Of a DNA stretch of 64,000 bases, positions 25,794 to 35,338 are shown piece after piece. The DNA is taken from NCBI RefSeq assembly GCF_031010195.1, contig NZ_JAUAMC010000006.1:62001-126000 (forward strand), written 5' to 3'. The translations under genes were made by a program, and so were the position numbers. Under the pieces are notes generated by a model. The model did no database searches and had not been told where the DNA came from. It was given only the letters and a program-made list of their open reading frames with translations. This DNA comes from Halomonas sp. SpR8. Its GTDB lineage: Bacteria; Pseudomonadota; Gammaproteobacteria; Pseudomonadales; Halomonadaceae. How positions within the stretch are numbered: the first letter of the stretch is position 1; each line of letters begins with the position of its first letter.

Positions 25794-27161
25794 TTACAGC
25801 AGTAAGCGACGAATATCGGTCAATGCATCGGCCAGGAAGGCGGTAAAGCGTGCCGCGTCGGCGCCGTTGATCGCACGGTGATCGTAGGAGAGCGACAGCG
25901 GCATCATCAGACGCGGCTGGAAGGCGCTACCGTCCCATACCGGCTTCATCTGCGCTTTAGAGACCCCCAAAATTGCCACTTCCGGGGCGTTGACGATCGG
26001 TGTAAACGCCGTGCCACCAATTGAGCCAAGGCTCGAGATAGTGAAGCAGCCGCCGGTCATCTCGTCGCGCTTGAGCTTTTTGGTCTGCGCTTTCTTGCCT
26101 AGCTCGGCCATCTCCTTGGCAATCTCGATCAAGGATTTTTTATCGGCGTTGCGTACCACCGGCACCATCAGGCCATCGGGCGTATCCACGGCAATCCCGA
26201 TATGAACATAGTTCTTCCATACCAAGGTCTCACCGTCGCCCTTCAAGCTGACGTTGAACTGGGGGAGTTTACGCAGCGCAAAGGCACAGGCTTTAACCAT
26301 GAACGGCAGCGGGGTCAGCTTGGCACCTTGGGCTTCGGCCTCGGCCTTCATCGCTTTGCGGAAGCTCTCAAGCTCGGTGATATCGGCCTCATCGAACTGC
26401 GTCACGTGGGGTACGTTGAGCCAGCTGCGGTGCAGGTTAGTAGCCCCTGCTTTAAGCAGGCGGCCCATCGGTTTCTCTTCCACGTCGCCAAACTGGCTGA
26501 AGTCGACCTCTGGGATGGCGGGAATACCTACATCACTGCTCGCCGCCGGTACTGCTGCCTGGGTGCTACCTTGGTTGGCAATCGCCTGCTTCACGTAGGC
26601 TTGCACATCTTCTTTCAGCACCCGCTCTTTCGGACCGCTCGGCTTAATAAGATCCAGGTCTACGCCAAGCTCACGGGCCAACATACGTACGGCAGGGCCT
26701 GCATGTATCAGCTTGCCATCGCGGGGCTTATGGGCAGCCATTTGCGCTTCCGGACTTGGCGTGCCTACAGGAGAAGGAGCTTGTTTTTCCGGTTCTTCAA
26801 CGACGGGTTCTTTAACGACGGACTCTTCAGCGGGCGCTTCTTCCGGCTCACCGCTGGTCTGGCTAGCGGCTTGCTCTTGCGGTGTGTCTGCTTCAGCCGA
26901 TGTATCGCCGCTGTCTTCGCTGCCTTCGACGTCCAGCTCAACGATGCCATCGCCTTCCGAGACCGTATCGCCTTCTTTGACCAACACTTTAAGCACCTTG
27001 CCGCCTTTCGGGGCCGGTACATCCATGCTGGCTTTGTCGGATTCCAGGGTGATTAGGGTGTCTTCCGCTTCAATGACGTCGCCTTCTGACACCGCAATCT
27101 CGATAATTTCGACATCGGTATCGCCACCGATATCGGGAACTTTGATGATTTCGCTACTCAA
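25794..27161 (-). CDS. aceF: pyruvate dehydrogenase E2, dihydrolipoamide acetyltransferase
   Basis: A protein of 455 residues. A single N-terminal lipoyl domain has the lipoylated Lys near 43 (ESDKASM), then an acidic Ala/Glu/Pro linker, a peripheral-subunit-binding domain (about 155-190, [16 protein letters not shown]) and the acetyltransferase core ending in the catalytic [16 protein letters not shown]. coli AceF has three lipoyl domains, so this is a short form. It is 58 bp downstream of aceE; the gap holds a strong hairpin. Confidence 0.96.
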   Translation of the reverse strand: MSSEIIKVPDIGGDTDVEIIEIAVSEGDVIEAEDTLITLESDKASMDVPAPKGGKVLKVLVKEGDTVSEGDGIVELDVEGSEDSGDTSAEADTPQEQAASQTSGEPEEAPAEESVVKEPVVEEPEKQAPSPVGTPSPEAQMAAHKPRDGKLIHAGPAVRMLARELGVDLDLIKPSGPKERVLKEDVQAYVKQAIANQGSTQAAVPAASSDVGIPAIPEVDFSQFGDVEEKPMGRLLKAGATNLHRSWLNVPHVTQFDEADITELESFRKAMKAEAEAQGAKLTPLPFMVKACAFALRKLPQFNVSLKGDGETLVWKNYVHIGIAVDTPDGLMVPVVRNADKKSLIEIAKEMAELGKKAQTKKLKRDEMTGGCFTISSLGSIGGTAFTPIVNAPEVAILGVSKAQMKPVWDGSAFQPRLMMPLSLSYDHRAINGADAARFTAFLADALTDIRRLLL

Positions 27162-27189
27162 GGTTGCGCTCCTTTAAGATCGGGTCGAG

Positions 27190-27211
27190 CCGGCGGGCAT
27201 CTGCCCGCCGG
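27190..27211 (-). other. aceE-aceF intercistronic hairpin
   Basis: CCGGCGGGCA and TGCCCGCCGG are perfect complements separated by 2 nt. It may stabilise aceE mRNA or set the E1:E2 ratio. Confidence 0.6.
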
Positions 27212-27219
27212 GCAGCGGG

Positions 27220-29892
27220 TCAACTGGTCAGCGGGTTCGGCTTGTTGGCGTCGATGCCGTACTTCTGCAGCGCTTCGCCGACATGCTTGCGATCAAGCTC
27301 ACCGCGGTCAGCAAGCGCCTTCAGCGCCGCCACGGTGACGAAGTAGCGGTCTACTTCAAAGAAGTAGCGCAGCTTCTCGCGGGTGTCGGAACGGCCAAAG
27401 CCGTCCGTGCCCAGCACGGTGTAGTCACTCGGCACCCAGGCACGCACCTGGTCGGCGTAGAGCTTCATGTAGTCGGTAGAGGCAATCACCGGGCCGTCAC
27501 GTCCTTCCAGGCATTTCGTGACGTGGGGCTTGTTGCCCTTGGCATCTGGGTTCAAGAAGCCTTCACGCTCCAACAGCAGCGCTTCGCGGCGCAGTTCGTT
27601 AAAGCTGGTCACGCTCCAGATATCTGCGCCAATGCCCCAGTCGTTGGCCAGCAGCTCCGCAGCCGCTTCAACTTCGCGCAGGATGGTGCCTGAGCCCATC
27701 AGTTGCACGCGGCCTTTGTCGCCTTGCGTTTCGTTGAGCAAGTACATGCCTTTGACAATATCGTCGGTGGGCACGTTGTCGATTGCCGGGTGCTCGTAGT
27801 TTTCGTTCATCACCGTCAGGTAGTAGAAGCAGTTCTCTTTGTCGGAGAACATGCGCTTCAAACCATCCTGGAGGATGACCGCCACTTCGTGGGCATAGGT
27901 GGGGTCGTAGCTACGGCAGTTGGGAATGGTGGAAGCTTGAATCAAGCTGTGACCATCTTGGTGCTGCAGGCCTTCACCGTTGAGCGTGGTGCGCCCGGCG
28001 GTGCCGCCGACCATAAAGCCGCGGGCTTGCAGGTCGCCAGCCGCCCAGGCCAAGTCACCAATGCGCTGGAAGCCGAACATCGAGTAGTAAACGTAGAATG
28101 GCAGCAGGGTGACGTTGTTGTTGCTGTAGGAGGTCGCGGCGGCAATCCACGCGGACATGGCGCCCGCTTCGGAAATCCCTTCTTCGAGAATCTGGCCTTT
28201 CTGATCCTCGCGATAGAACATGATCTGGCCTTTATCGACCGGCTCGTACTTCTGACCTTCTGAGGTGTAGATGCCGAGCTGGCGGAACATGCCTTCCATG
28301 CCGAAGGTACGCGCTTCGTCGGGAATAATCGGCACCACGTGCTTACCGAGCTTCTTATCCTTTACCAGGCCGTTGAGTACGCGCACAAAGGCCATAGTGG
28401 TGGAGACCTCACGGCCTTTGGAGCCGACCATTTGCGAGGCAAAGGTTTTGTCCTCAAGGCTGGGGATTTCCAGCGCCTCAAAGTCACTGCGACGGCTCGG
28501 CAGGTAGCCGTTTAAGCGTTCGCGCTGCAGGTGCATGTATTTCAGCTCGGGAGAGTCTTCTTCCGGCTTGTAGTAGGGCACGTCTTTGAGCTGCTCGTCG
28601 GTGAGCGGAATGCCAAAGCGGTCGCGGAATTTACGCAGCGCTTCGTACTCCATACTCTTGACCTGGTGGGACTCGTTGGCCGCTTCGCCATCGCCGCTGC
28701 CCATGCCGTAGCCTTTGACGGTATGCGCCAGAATCACCGTGGGCTTGCCGTTGGTTTGGTTGACTGCTTCATGGTAGGCGGCGTAGACCTTGAACGGGTC
28801 GTGGCCACCGCGGTTGAGCTTCCAGATATCTTCATCAGACAGGTCGTTGACCATCGCTTCGGTTTCGGGGTACTTACCGAAGAAGTGCTCACGGGTGTAC
28901 GAACCGCCGTTGGCCTTGTAGTTCTGGTACTCGCCGTCAACCGCTTCGTCCATGCGGTTTTGCAGGATGCCTTTCTTGTCCTTTTCGAACAGCGGATCCC
29001 AGTGACGGCCCCAAACGACCTTAATCACGTTCCAGCCAGCGCCGCGGAAGACGCCTTCGAACTCGTCCATAACGCGCGAGTTGCCGCGCACAGGGCCATC
29101 AAGGCGCTGCAGATTACAGTTGATAACGAAGATCAGGTTGTCGAGGTTCTCGCGACCGGCCAGCGAAATGGCACCCAGGGATTCCGGCTCATCACACTCG
29201 CCGTCACCCATGAAGCACCAGATTTTGCGGTCGTACATATCCTTCAGCTCACGGTGATGCAGGTACTTCATCACGTGGGCTTGATAAATGGCCTGAATCG
29301 GGCCAAGCCCCATGGATACCGTGGGGAACTGCCAGTAGTCCGGCATCAGCCACGGATGCGGATAAGAAGATAGCCCATCGCCGTCGACTTCACGACGGAA
29401 CCTGTCCATCTGCTCTTCTGACAGACGGCCTTCCAAGTAGGAGCGCGCGTAAATACCTGGAGCGACGTGGCCCTGGATATAAATCAGATCGCCTTCAAAG
29501 TCACCTTTGGGGGCGCGGAAGAAGTGGTTAAAGCCCACATCGTATAACGTAGCGGATGACATAAAGCTGGCGATGTGGCCGCCCAGCCCTGGGTTGGCGC
29601 GGTTGTTACGAATCACCTGGGCAATCGCGTTGTAACGGATCAACGACCGAATCCGGCGCTCCATAAACAGATCGCCGGGCATCGGTGCTTCCCGATGCAC
29701 CGGAATTGTGTTTCGGTGCGGGGTTGTCACCGAGAAGGGCACCTTCATACCGTCCCGACGCAGGCGATCCGCCAGGCGGGTCATCAGGTAGCGTGCACGA
29801 TCTTCGCCCTCACGATCCAGCACTGATTCCAGGGATTCCAGCCACTCCGTGGTTTCGAGCGGATCGAGATCTTCTCTTGTCTCCAGACTCAT
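27220..29892 (-). CDS. aceE: pyruvate dehydrogenase E1, homodimeric type
   Basis: A ThDP-dependent enzyme of 890 residues that decarboxylates pyruvate and acetylates the lipoyl group of AceF. The ATG at 29892 is chosen (GGAGAG 7 nt upstream). Signatures: FMGDGECDEPESLGAISLA with the ThDP motif ending at VINCNLQRLDGPVRGN, GHDPFKVYAAYHEAV and FGRSDTREKLRYFFEVD. It lies 104 bp downstream of uraD on the same strand, which is unusual; a hairpin at 29930-29963 may separate them. No lpd gene is present in the window. Confidence 0.97.
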   Translation of the reverse strand: MSLETREDLDPLETTEWLESLESVLDREGEDRARYLMTRLADRLRRDGMKVPFSVTTPHRNTIPVHREAPMPGDLFMERRIRSLIRYNAIAQVIRNNRANPGLGGHIASFMSSATLYDVGFNHFFRAPKGDFEGDLIYIQGHVAPGIYARSYLEGRLSEEQMDRFRREVDGDGLSSYPHPWLMPDYWQFPTVSMGLGPIQAIYQAHVMKYLHHRELKDMYDRKIWCFMGDGECDEPESLGAISLAGRENLDNLIFVINCNLQRLDGPVRGNSRVMDEFEGVFRGAGWNVIKVVWGRHWDPLFEKDKKGILQNRMDEAVDGEYQNYKANGGSYTREHFFGKYPETEAMVNDLSDEDIWKLNRGGHDPFKVYAAYHEAVNQTNGKPTVILAHTVKGYGMGSGDGEAANESHQVKSMEYEALRKFRDRFGIPLTDEQLKDVPYYKPEEDSPELKYMHLQRERLNGYLPSRRSDFEALEIPSLEDKTFASQMVGSKGREVSTTMAFVRVLNGLVKDKKLGKHVVPIIPDEARTFGMEGMFRQLGIYTSEGQKYEPVDKGQIMFYREDQKGQILEEGISEAGAMSAWIAAATSYSNNNVTLLPFYVYYSMFGFQRIGDLAWAAGDLQARGFMVGGTAGRTTLNGEGLQHQDGHSLIQASTIPNCRSYDPTYAHEVAVILQDGLKRMFSDKENCFYYLTVMNENYEHPAIDNVPTDDIVKGMYLLNETQGDKGRVQLMGSGTILREVEAAAELLANDWGIGADIWSVTSFNELRREALLLEREGFLNPDAKGNKPHVTKCLEGRDGPVIASTDYMKLYADQVRAWVPSDYTVLGTDGFGRSDTREKLRYFFEVDRYFVTVAALKALADRGELDRKHVGEALQKYGIDANKPNPLTS

Positions 29893-29929
29893 AGAGGTCT
29901 CTCCGAATGACGAAAAAGAGTAAGCCTTG

Positions 29930-29963
29930 CAGCCTGAAGGGCCGAGCACCACAGGTCAGGCTG
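29930..29963 (-). other. hairpin between uraD and aceE
   Basis: CAGCCTGA (29930-29937) pairs with TCAGGCTG (29956-29963). There is no T run; it may be a weak terminator or a leader structure. Confidence 0.45.
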
Positions 29964-29996
29964 AAAGGGAAATACAAGCGCTAAGCGCGTGAGGAT

Positions 29997-30530
29997 TTAC
30001 GCGGACTCGGCCGCACGCATGTGCAGGCGAAAGCGCGCTATCTGGATGATTTGTTCGATAGCGGTTTGACGCTCGGTAGCGGCGTCGTTTTCAAGACGCT
30101 TTTCGAACGCATAAAGGATGGCGTGCCGATCGAGCCCTTTAACGGCAATAACGAAGGGAAAGCCGAACTTATTTTGATAAGCCAGATTCATTTGTTGGAA
30201 GCGCTCAAACTCAGCAGCGGTGCACTGATCTAGTCCTGCACCCGCCTGTTCACGGCTAGAGTCATGGGTTAAATCGCCTGCCAAGGCGGCTTTTCCTGCT
30301 AGATCGGGGTGAGCGCGGATAACGGCAATTTGCTCATTGATATCTGCGTTCCAAAGCACTGCTCCCATGCAGTCTGCCAATACATCGGCATCATCATGCT
30401 GGGCAGTAAGACCTTGTTTCCAAGCTGTTTCTGCTACCCATGGCGAGTGTTCAAATATATCGCCGTAATGGATTAGAAAGTCTTCTAAGCCAAGAGTGCT
30501 AGGACGGGCGGCGTTTAGAATGTACGACAT
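29997..30530 (-). CDS. uraD: OHCU decarboxylase
   Basis: An enzyme of 177 residues that decarboxylates 2-oxo-4-hydroxy-4-carboxy-5-ureidoimidazoline to S-allantoin. The ATG at 30530 is chosen for AAGGAGATGTTA just upstream. Signatures: the catalytic-loop AHPDLAGKAAL, the preceding MGAVLWNADINEQ, and FVIAVKGLDRHAILYAFEKRL. It is divergent from the Tsx-like porin; the 169-bp region between holds the TTGTATACAA motif. Together with puuD, uraH and puuE it completes urate to allantoate. Confidence 0.95.
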   Translation of the reverse strand: MSYILNAARPSTLGLEDFLIHYGDIFEHSPWVAETAWKQGLTAQHDDADVLADCMGAVLWNADINEQIAVIRAHPDLAGKAALAGDLTHDSSREQAGAGLDQCTAAEFERFQQMNLAYQNKFGFPFVIAVKGLDRHAILYAFEKRLENDAATERQTAIEQIIQIARFRLHMRAAESA

Positions 30531-30564
30531 TAACATCTCCTTGTGTATATTATTATCTTTTTTA

Positions 30565-30579
30565 TTGTATACAAAAAAT
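30565..30579. promoter_or_regulatory. TTGTATACAAAAAAT operator-like motif, uraD/porin divergent region
   Basis: A perfect 10-bp palindrome TTGTATACAA extended by five bases identical to the uraH upstream site. It lies 35 bp upstream of the uraD start and could control both divergent genes. Confidence 0.62.
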
Positions 30580-30699
30580 AGTGCTAAATGTACTCTGAGA
30601 AATGCTGTTATCGCAAAAAAACGTTTTTTCATACCAGAAAAAGTATGCAAGCGCTCAAAAATGTGCACAAAAACAAAATCTAACGAAAGGGGTTTTCGC

Positions 30700-31584
30700 A
30701 TGTGGAAGAGAAACCGAGTAGTGGCTCAGAATTTGTCAGTGGCTAAGTATTTGTCAGCGGCTACGTTTATTGGCTGTATGTCGACAGGAGCCCATGCGGC
30801 GACATGGAGTGATACGTTCGTAGGTTATCGCTACGGAACACAGTTTACAGAGCCTAATAACCCCGAAAATGTGGAAAAGCATATTCTCCAGTTCGCCCAT
30901 GTCAGCGGTTACTCCCGGGGCCAGAATTTTTTCAATCTGGATGTGTTGCAGTCCAGCAGTGCGGATCCTGCCAATAACAGCGATACGGGGGCAACAGAAG
31001 CGTATTTGGCATACCGTCATCAGCTGCATGCCGGGGGCGTATTTGATGCGCCGGTCGCTTTCGGGCCCGTTCGTGATATGGCGCTGACGTTTGGGTTTGA
31101 CCTCAATACTAAAAACACTGGCTTTGCGCCGCGCAAGCGTCAACTTTTGGTGGGGCCAACGTTTAAATTTGATGTGCCACGTGGCTTTGTCGATCTCAGC
31201 CTGCTTTATAGCCGCGAGTGGAACCACTGTGGCCTGCCCCCTTGTGGGCTGCCAGAAAATCAGAACAGCATTTCGTTTGATCCCTATTACCAAATTAACT
31301 TGGCCTGGGGATTACCCTTTGAAGCTGCCGCATTACCGCTAAAATTCCAAGGCTTCTATAACTATAACGGTGCCAAAGGAGATGATTACTTTGGTGTGTC
31401 GACCAAGCCTGAGCAGTTAATGCGCACCTCGCTTATGCTGGATGTAGGGCAGGTTGCGTGGGGGACGGAAAACTCACTATGGGCAGGTGTTGGCTACGAG
31501 TATTGGCGCAATAAATTTGGCAATCACAATAAGCCAGGAGTTGATACCGACGCTATGACGCTGAATATCGAATGGCATTTCTAA
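30700..31584 (+). CDS. Tsx-like outer-membrane channel
   Basis: An outer-membrane beta-barrel of 294 residues. The ATG at 30700 follows AAAGGGG and opens a signal peptide (cleavage near AHA-AT). The mature protein begins TWSDTFVGYRYGTQFTEP and ends MTLNIEWHF with a terminal Phe, as in nucleoside-specific Tsx-type channels. Being divergent from uraD suggests entry of purine nucleosides, urate or allantoin across the outer membrane (inference). A Cys-containing insertion CGLPPCGLPE is seen in the middle. Confidence 0.8.
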   Translation: MWKRNRVVAQNLSVAKYLSAATFIGCMSTGAHAATWSDTFVGYRYGTQFTEPNNPENVEKHILQFAHVSGYSRGQNFFNLDVLQSSSADPANNSDTGATEAYLAYRHQLHAGGVFDAPVAFGPVRDMALTFGFDLNTKNTGFAPRKRQLLVGPTFKFDVPRGFVDLSLLYSREWNHCGLPPCGLPENQNSISFDPYYQINLAWGLPFEAAALPLKFQGFYNYNGAKGDDYFGVSTKPEQLMRTSLMLDVGQVAWGTENSLWAGVGYEYWRNKFGNHNKPGVDTDAMTLNIEWHF

Positions 31585-31830
31585 TTTTAACAATCTAAAT
31601 GCTTAGCCATCAGTTCGCTTATCACTTCTATCGGACATTTAAAGACAAAGCGTTTTGAGGGAGGATGCTCCGCTCGAAGGCAATAGCATCTAGCTCTTCC
31701 TGGCTATGAGCGAAGAGATCCGTTCATTTCGCTCGGTCAGGGGGCTAGGGGCGAGAATTCACCACTCCCCATCGATTTAATGGACGGAAAGGAGCCGTTG
31801 GGCGCTAGTTGCTTTCACGATGAGGCTGAA

Positions 31831-32115
31831 TTAAGCAAATCGCGCGGCAGGTTTAGCGCAGAGCTGAAGATGCACAATACAAGCCACTCTTAATAGTGAT
31901 GTCAGATTAGTCACCTCTCCTTTTGATAACAAAACTTCGTTATAGAGCTTGGAAATAAACTGTCCTGTCGAGAGATGCTGATCATAAGCGAGCTGGTCTA
32001 GCACTTCCCAAAACTCATTTTCTAATCTGACGCTGGTGACTTTGCCCTCTAAGCGCACAGATTTTGTTACGCATTCATAGCGCTCTGGATTGGTTGAAGC
32101 GTAAATATGACACAT
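31831..32115 (-). CDS. ribbon-helix-helix domain protein
   Basis: A protein of 94 residues beginning MCHIYASTNPERYECVTKSV, then VTSVRLENEFWEVLDQLAYD and a helix LSTGQFISKLYNEV, the RHH_4-type DNA-binding arrangement. GGAG lies 7 nt upstream of the ATG. Function is unknown; it is a probable small regulator. The surrounding intergenic parts (31585-31830 and 32116-32365) show no other genes. Confidence 0.8.
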   Translation of the reverse strand: MCHIYASTNPERYECVTKSVRLEGKVTSVRLENEFWEVLDQLAYDQHLSTGQFISKLYNEVLLSKGEVTNLTSLLRVACIVHLQLCAKPAARFA

Positions 32116-32365
32116 ATCAAATCTCCATTAGCTTAGGCGAAGCCATGCTGACCTATTAAAGTACTAACAAGAATACCCTTCGTTGTGTGCATACGCTTTC
32201 CATTCACACTAGACCATAGTCGACGTAGTAATCCACTGTTACCCACCGTTCTTAGAATGAGTTTAGTATCAAAGTCAGATGCTCGCGCACATTAAGCATC
32301 CAAACCACAACAATAATTAATGCCTGGAGGTTAATTAACTGCCAGGCACACAGGAGAAACTAGCG

Positions 32366-32932
32366 ATGAGTTCAACCGCTATCTCGCGTCGCGTTTTCCT
32401 TAAAGGAAGCGGTGGCGTACTGGCAGGCACCCTGGCTTTCACCAGTGGGCCTATCGCTCTACTTGCACCGTCAACCAGTTGGGCAATGCCGCTTGATTCT
32501 TTAAGCACTCGGCAGGGTGACGTCTTGCTTGCGGCAGTGAAACACATTTTTCCTCACCCTGATCTGGAAGATGCTGTCTATGCCCATGTTGTAGAAAGCT
32601 TGGATAAAAAATCCGCAAATAGCGAGTTTCACAAGCTATTGCATGATGGAATCAACGCTCTAAACGATGGCTCCGAAGGTGACTGGTTAGCTCTCGACAA
32701 AGCTAAGCAGCTAGAACAGCTAACGTTGATGTCCAACACCCCCTTTTTCCAGGCAATCCGGTCTGATGCCGTCGTATCACTTTACGACAACCCTTTGGCA
32801 TATGCCCATTTCGGTTATGGCGGAACCGAAGGTGATGTCGGCTACCTCCACAATGGTTTCAGCAACCTGACCTGGCTACCCGAGCCTCAAAAGCCTGAAG
32901 GTGGCTACTTACCGAATGAGGCGGCCGGCTAG
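32366..32932 (+). CDS. Tat-exported small subunit of a GMC dehydrogenase
   Basis: A protein of 188 residues with a twin-arginine leader (SRRVFLKGSGGVLAG, cleavage near SWA-MP). The rest resembles gluconate 2-dehydrogenase subunit 3-type small subunits that accompany GMC flavoproteins. It is 47 bp ahead of the large subunit, which lacks its own leader and would be co-exported. A membrane cytochrome c subunit, present in many such enzymes, is not adjacent. Confidence 0.8.
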   Translation: MSSTAISRRVFLKGSGGVLAGTLAFTSGPIALLAPSTSWAMPLDSLSTRQGDVLLAAVKHIFPHPDLEDAVYAHVVESLDKKSANSEFHKLLHDGINALNDGSEGDWLALDKAKQLEQLTLMSNTPFFQAIRSDAVVSLYDNPLAYAHFGYGGTEGDVGYLHNGFSNLTWLPEPQKPEGGYLPNEAAG

Positions 32933-32979
32933 AAAATGCCAAAGCAGCACAACAATAATAATTTTTCGGAGACACCCAG

Positions 32980-34563
32980 ATGACCATGACAGACAAGCAA
33001 CAAACGTTTTCTTATGACGACAACAGCGTGGCTGTGGTCATTGGTTCGGGAGCTGGCGGAGGCACTCTGGCCAATGAGTTAGCTCAACAAGGTATTGATG
33101 TAGTGGTTTTGGAAGCAGGTGCTCTGCATACCCGCGCCGATTTTTTAGCCGATGAGTGGGCTGCTTTTTCACAGCTTTCCTGGCTAGATAATCGCACAAC
33201 CTCAGGGAGTTGGCGTATAGCCCGTGATTTTCCAAACCTGCCCGCTTGGATCGTAAAATCAGTAGGCGGTACCACCGTACATTGGGCGGGTGCCAGCTTA
33301 CGTATTCAGCCGCATGAATTTGCCGCGTTAAGCACCTATGGAGAGATACCAGGGGCGAACTTACTCGACTGGCCGGTAAGCTATGATGAACTTGCCCCAT
33401 ACTATGATAAGGCCGAGCGACGCATGGGGGTCACTCGTACGAACGATAATAAAGGTCTTCCTGGCAACAATAACTTTAAGGTTATGAACGCTGGCGCTAA
33501 GAATTTGGGGTACTCCTGTAATACAGGCCATATGGCGATTAATAGTGAAAATCGTGATGGGCGGGCGGCATGTCAGCAACGAGGGTTTTGTTTCCAAGGC
33601 TGTAAAATGGGTGCTAAATGGTCAACGCTGTATACCGAGTTACCTGAAGGAATCGCAACCGGGCACCTTGAATTACGCCCTGAAAGTCACGTTACGCGTA
33701 TAGAGCACGACGACACGGGCAAAGTAACTGAAGTCGTGTACTTTGATGCTGACGGTAATGAACAACGCCAAAAAGCACGCATGGTAGCCGTTGCAGGGAA
33801 TTCAATTGAAACCCCTCGACTACTGCTTAACTCGGCAAGCAATATGTTCCCAAATGGACTGGCTAACGGCTCCGATCAAGTGGGGCGAAACTATATGCGT
33901 CACACCACCGGATCAGTATATGCCACGTTCGAAGAGCCTGTGCATATGTACAAGGGGACTACCATGGCGGGCATCATCGCTGACGAAGCGCGTCACGACC
34001 CTTCTAGGGGATTTGTCGGCGGCTACGAAATGGAAACTGTTTCGCTGGGTCTGCCCTTTATGGCCGCTTTTCTTGATCCGGGCGCCTGGGGGCCGCGATT
34101 TGCAGGCGCGTTAGATCAGTATGATCATATGGCTGGTATGTGGATAGTAGGTGAAGACTTGCCCCAAGCAACGAATAGAATAACGCTAAATGATGACGTT
34201 AAGGATCACTTTGGTCTTCCCGTCGCCAATGTGCACTATGACGATCACCTCAATGATATCGCTATGCGTGACCATGGCTATCGCCAAGGTGCTGAGCTCT
34301 ACCGCTCAGTAGGGGCAAAAGACATTTATGAGGTGCCGCCCTACCCCTCGACTCACAATCTTGGCACCTGTCGAATGAGTAAAAACCCTGATGACGGTGT
34401 CTGCGATGGTTATGGTCGCGCGCATGAAATTCCGAACTTATTTATTTCTGACGGCAGCCAGTTCACGACCTCAGCAGCAGAGAACCCAACATTAACTATC
34501 GTCTCGCTGGCCATCCGTCAGGCGGAGCATATTGGGCAACTGATGAAAGACGGCGTGATTTGA
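32980..34563 (+). CDS. GMC-family flavoprotein dehydrogenase, large subunit
   Basis: A protein of 527 residues. The FAD-binding GSGAGGG is at about 22-28 with the adenosine-binding VVVLEAGA; the C-terminal active site has His near 459 (STHNLGTCRM) and Asn near 502 (AENPTLT). It oxidises a sugar, sugar acid or alcohol. It is preceded by a Tat-signal small subunit, so it probably works in the periplasm and gives electrons to the respiratory chain. The substrate is unknown. Confidence 0.9.
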   Translation: MTMTDKQQTFSYDDNSVAVVIGSGAGGGTLANELAQQGIDVVVLEAGALHTRADFLADEWAAFSQLSWLDNRTTSGSWRIARDFPNLPAWIVKSVGGTTVHWAGASLRIQPHEFAALSTYGEIPGANLLDWPVSYDELAPYYDKAERRMGVTRTNDNKGLPGNNNFKVMNAGAKNLGYSCNTGHMAINSENRDGRAACQQRGFCFQGCKMGAKWSTLYTELPEGIATGHLELRPESHVTRIEHDDTGKVTEVVYFDADGNEQRQKARMVAVAGNSIETPRLLLNSASNMFPNGLANGSDQVGRNYMRHTTGSVYATFEEPVHMYKGTTMAGIIADEARHDPSRGFVGGYEMETVSLGLPFMAAFLDPGAWGPRFAGALDQYDHMAGMWIVGEDLPQATNRITLNDDVKDHFGLPVANVHYDDHLNDIAMRDHGYRQGAELYRSVGAKDIYEVPPYPSTHNLGTCRMSKNPDDGVCDGYGRAHEIPNLFISDGSQFTTSAAENPTLTIVSLAIRQAEHIGQLMKDGVI

Positions 34564-34573
34564 TTGGTTTGTA

Positions 34574-34625
34574 GTTGTAGTACTTGGTTGTAGTACTTGG
34601 TTGTAGTGCTTGGTTGTAGTACTTG
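34574..34625. repeat. 4 x 13-bp tandem repeat (GTTGTAGTACTTG)
   Basis: Four head-to-tail copies with one base change in the third, starting 11 bp after the GMC gene. Confidence 0.92.
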
Positions 34626-34683
34626 GTTGCTGCGTATAGCTACTTAGCACTGCCGTTATATTTATGATTAAAAGGAGTGATTT

Positions 34684-35217
34684 ATGGATTTGAAGGGCGA
34701 AAAACATCCCAGTGTAGAGTCTCCAACTGCCGACTCAGCAGGCTTTTGTCTTAACCATACGATGCTACGCACAAGAAATCCTGACATAGCACTTGCGTTT
34801 TATTCGCGGGTATTTGGCATGCAATTGCTGAGGCGGCTCGATTTTGAAGAGATGCAGTTTTCGCTTTATTTTCTGGCCAATCTACAAGGTGATGAGGCAG
34901 TCCCTGAGGACAAGGGCGAGCGCACCGTATGGACCTTTCAACAGCGTGGGCTACTTGAGCTAACCCATAACTGGGGAACCGAGCAGCAGGAAGATTTTAA
35001 CTACCATGATGGTAACGCTGAGCCTCAAGGTTTCGGCCATATCTGCTTCAGTGTGCCGAACCTGGAGGTTGCAGAAAAATGGTTTGATACAAACAACGTC
35101 ACCTTTATTAAGCGCTCAGACCAAGGAAAAATGAAAAACGTTATTTTTGTGAAAGACGCGGATGGTTACTGGATTGAAGTGATCCAGGCAGATCTATTAG
35201 CAGAGCTTGGTGATTAA
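34684..35217 (+). CDS. gloA: lactoylglutathione lyase (glyoxalase I)
   Basis: An enzyme of 177 residues. Metal ligands are visible in LNHTMLRTRNPDIALAFY (His), the RGLLELTHNWG region (Glu), FGHICFSVPN (His) and YWIEVIQ (Glu), the H-E-H-E set of nickel or zinc glyoxalase I. It isomerises the methylglyoxal-glutathione adduct to S-lactoylglutathione. AAAAGGAG precedes the ATG. It stands alone, with a terminator downstream. Confidence 0.95.
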   Translation: MDLKGEKHPSVESPTADSAGFCLNHTMLRTRNPDIALAFYSRVFGMQLLRRLDFEEMQFSLYFLANLQGDEAVPEDKGERTVWTFQQRGLLELTHNWGTEQQEDFNYHDGNAEPQGFGHICFSVPNLEVAEKWFDTNNVTFIKRSDQGKMKNVIFVKDADGYWIEVIQADLLAELGD

Positions 35218-35296
35218 TAGATAGCCATACCATACGACCCCGTTTGTCCAGCTTGTCACAGGCTCAAACTGCCTAATGCTCCAGCTGAAAATGAAA

Positions 35297-35336
35297 ACAG
35301 GGGCCTGCGATTTCTCGCAGGCCCCTGTTTTTTTTC
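35297..35336. terminator. bidirectional terminator between gloA and the BCCT gene
   Basis: ACAGGGGCCTGCGA-TTTC-TCGCAGGCCCCTGT, a 14-bp perfect stem followed by eight T; the other side is A-rich. Its core matches the tRNA-Arg terminator. Confidence 0.93.
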
Positions 35337-35338
35337 AT

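Noticed and set aside
26202..27056. 284-codon forward frame
   Set aside because: Opposite strand of aceF, which has full family motifs; low-complexity composition mirrors the AceF linker.
28531..29373. 280-codon forward frame
   Set aside because: Shadow of aceE on the opposite strand.
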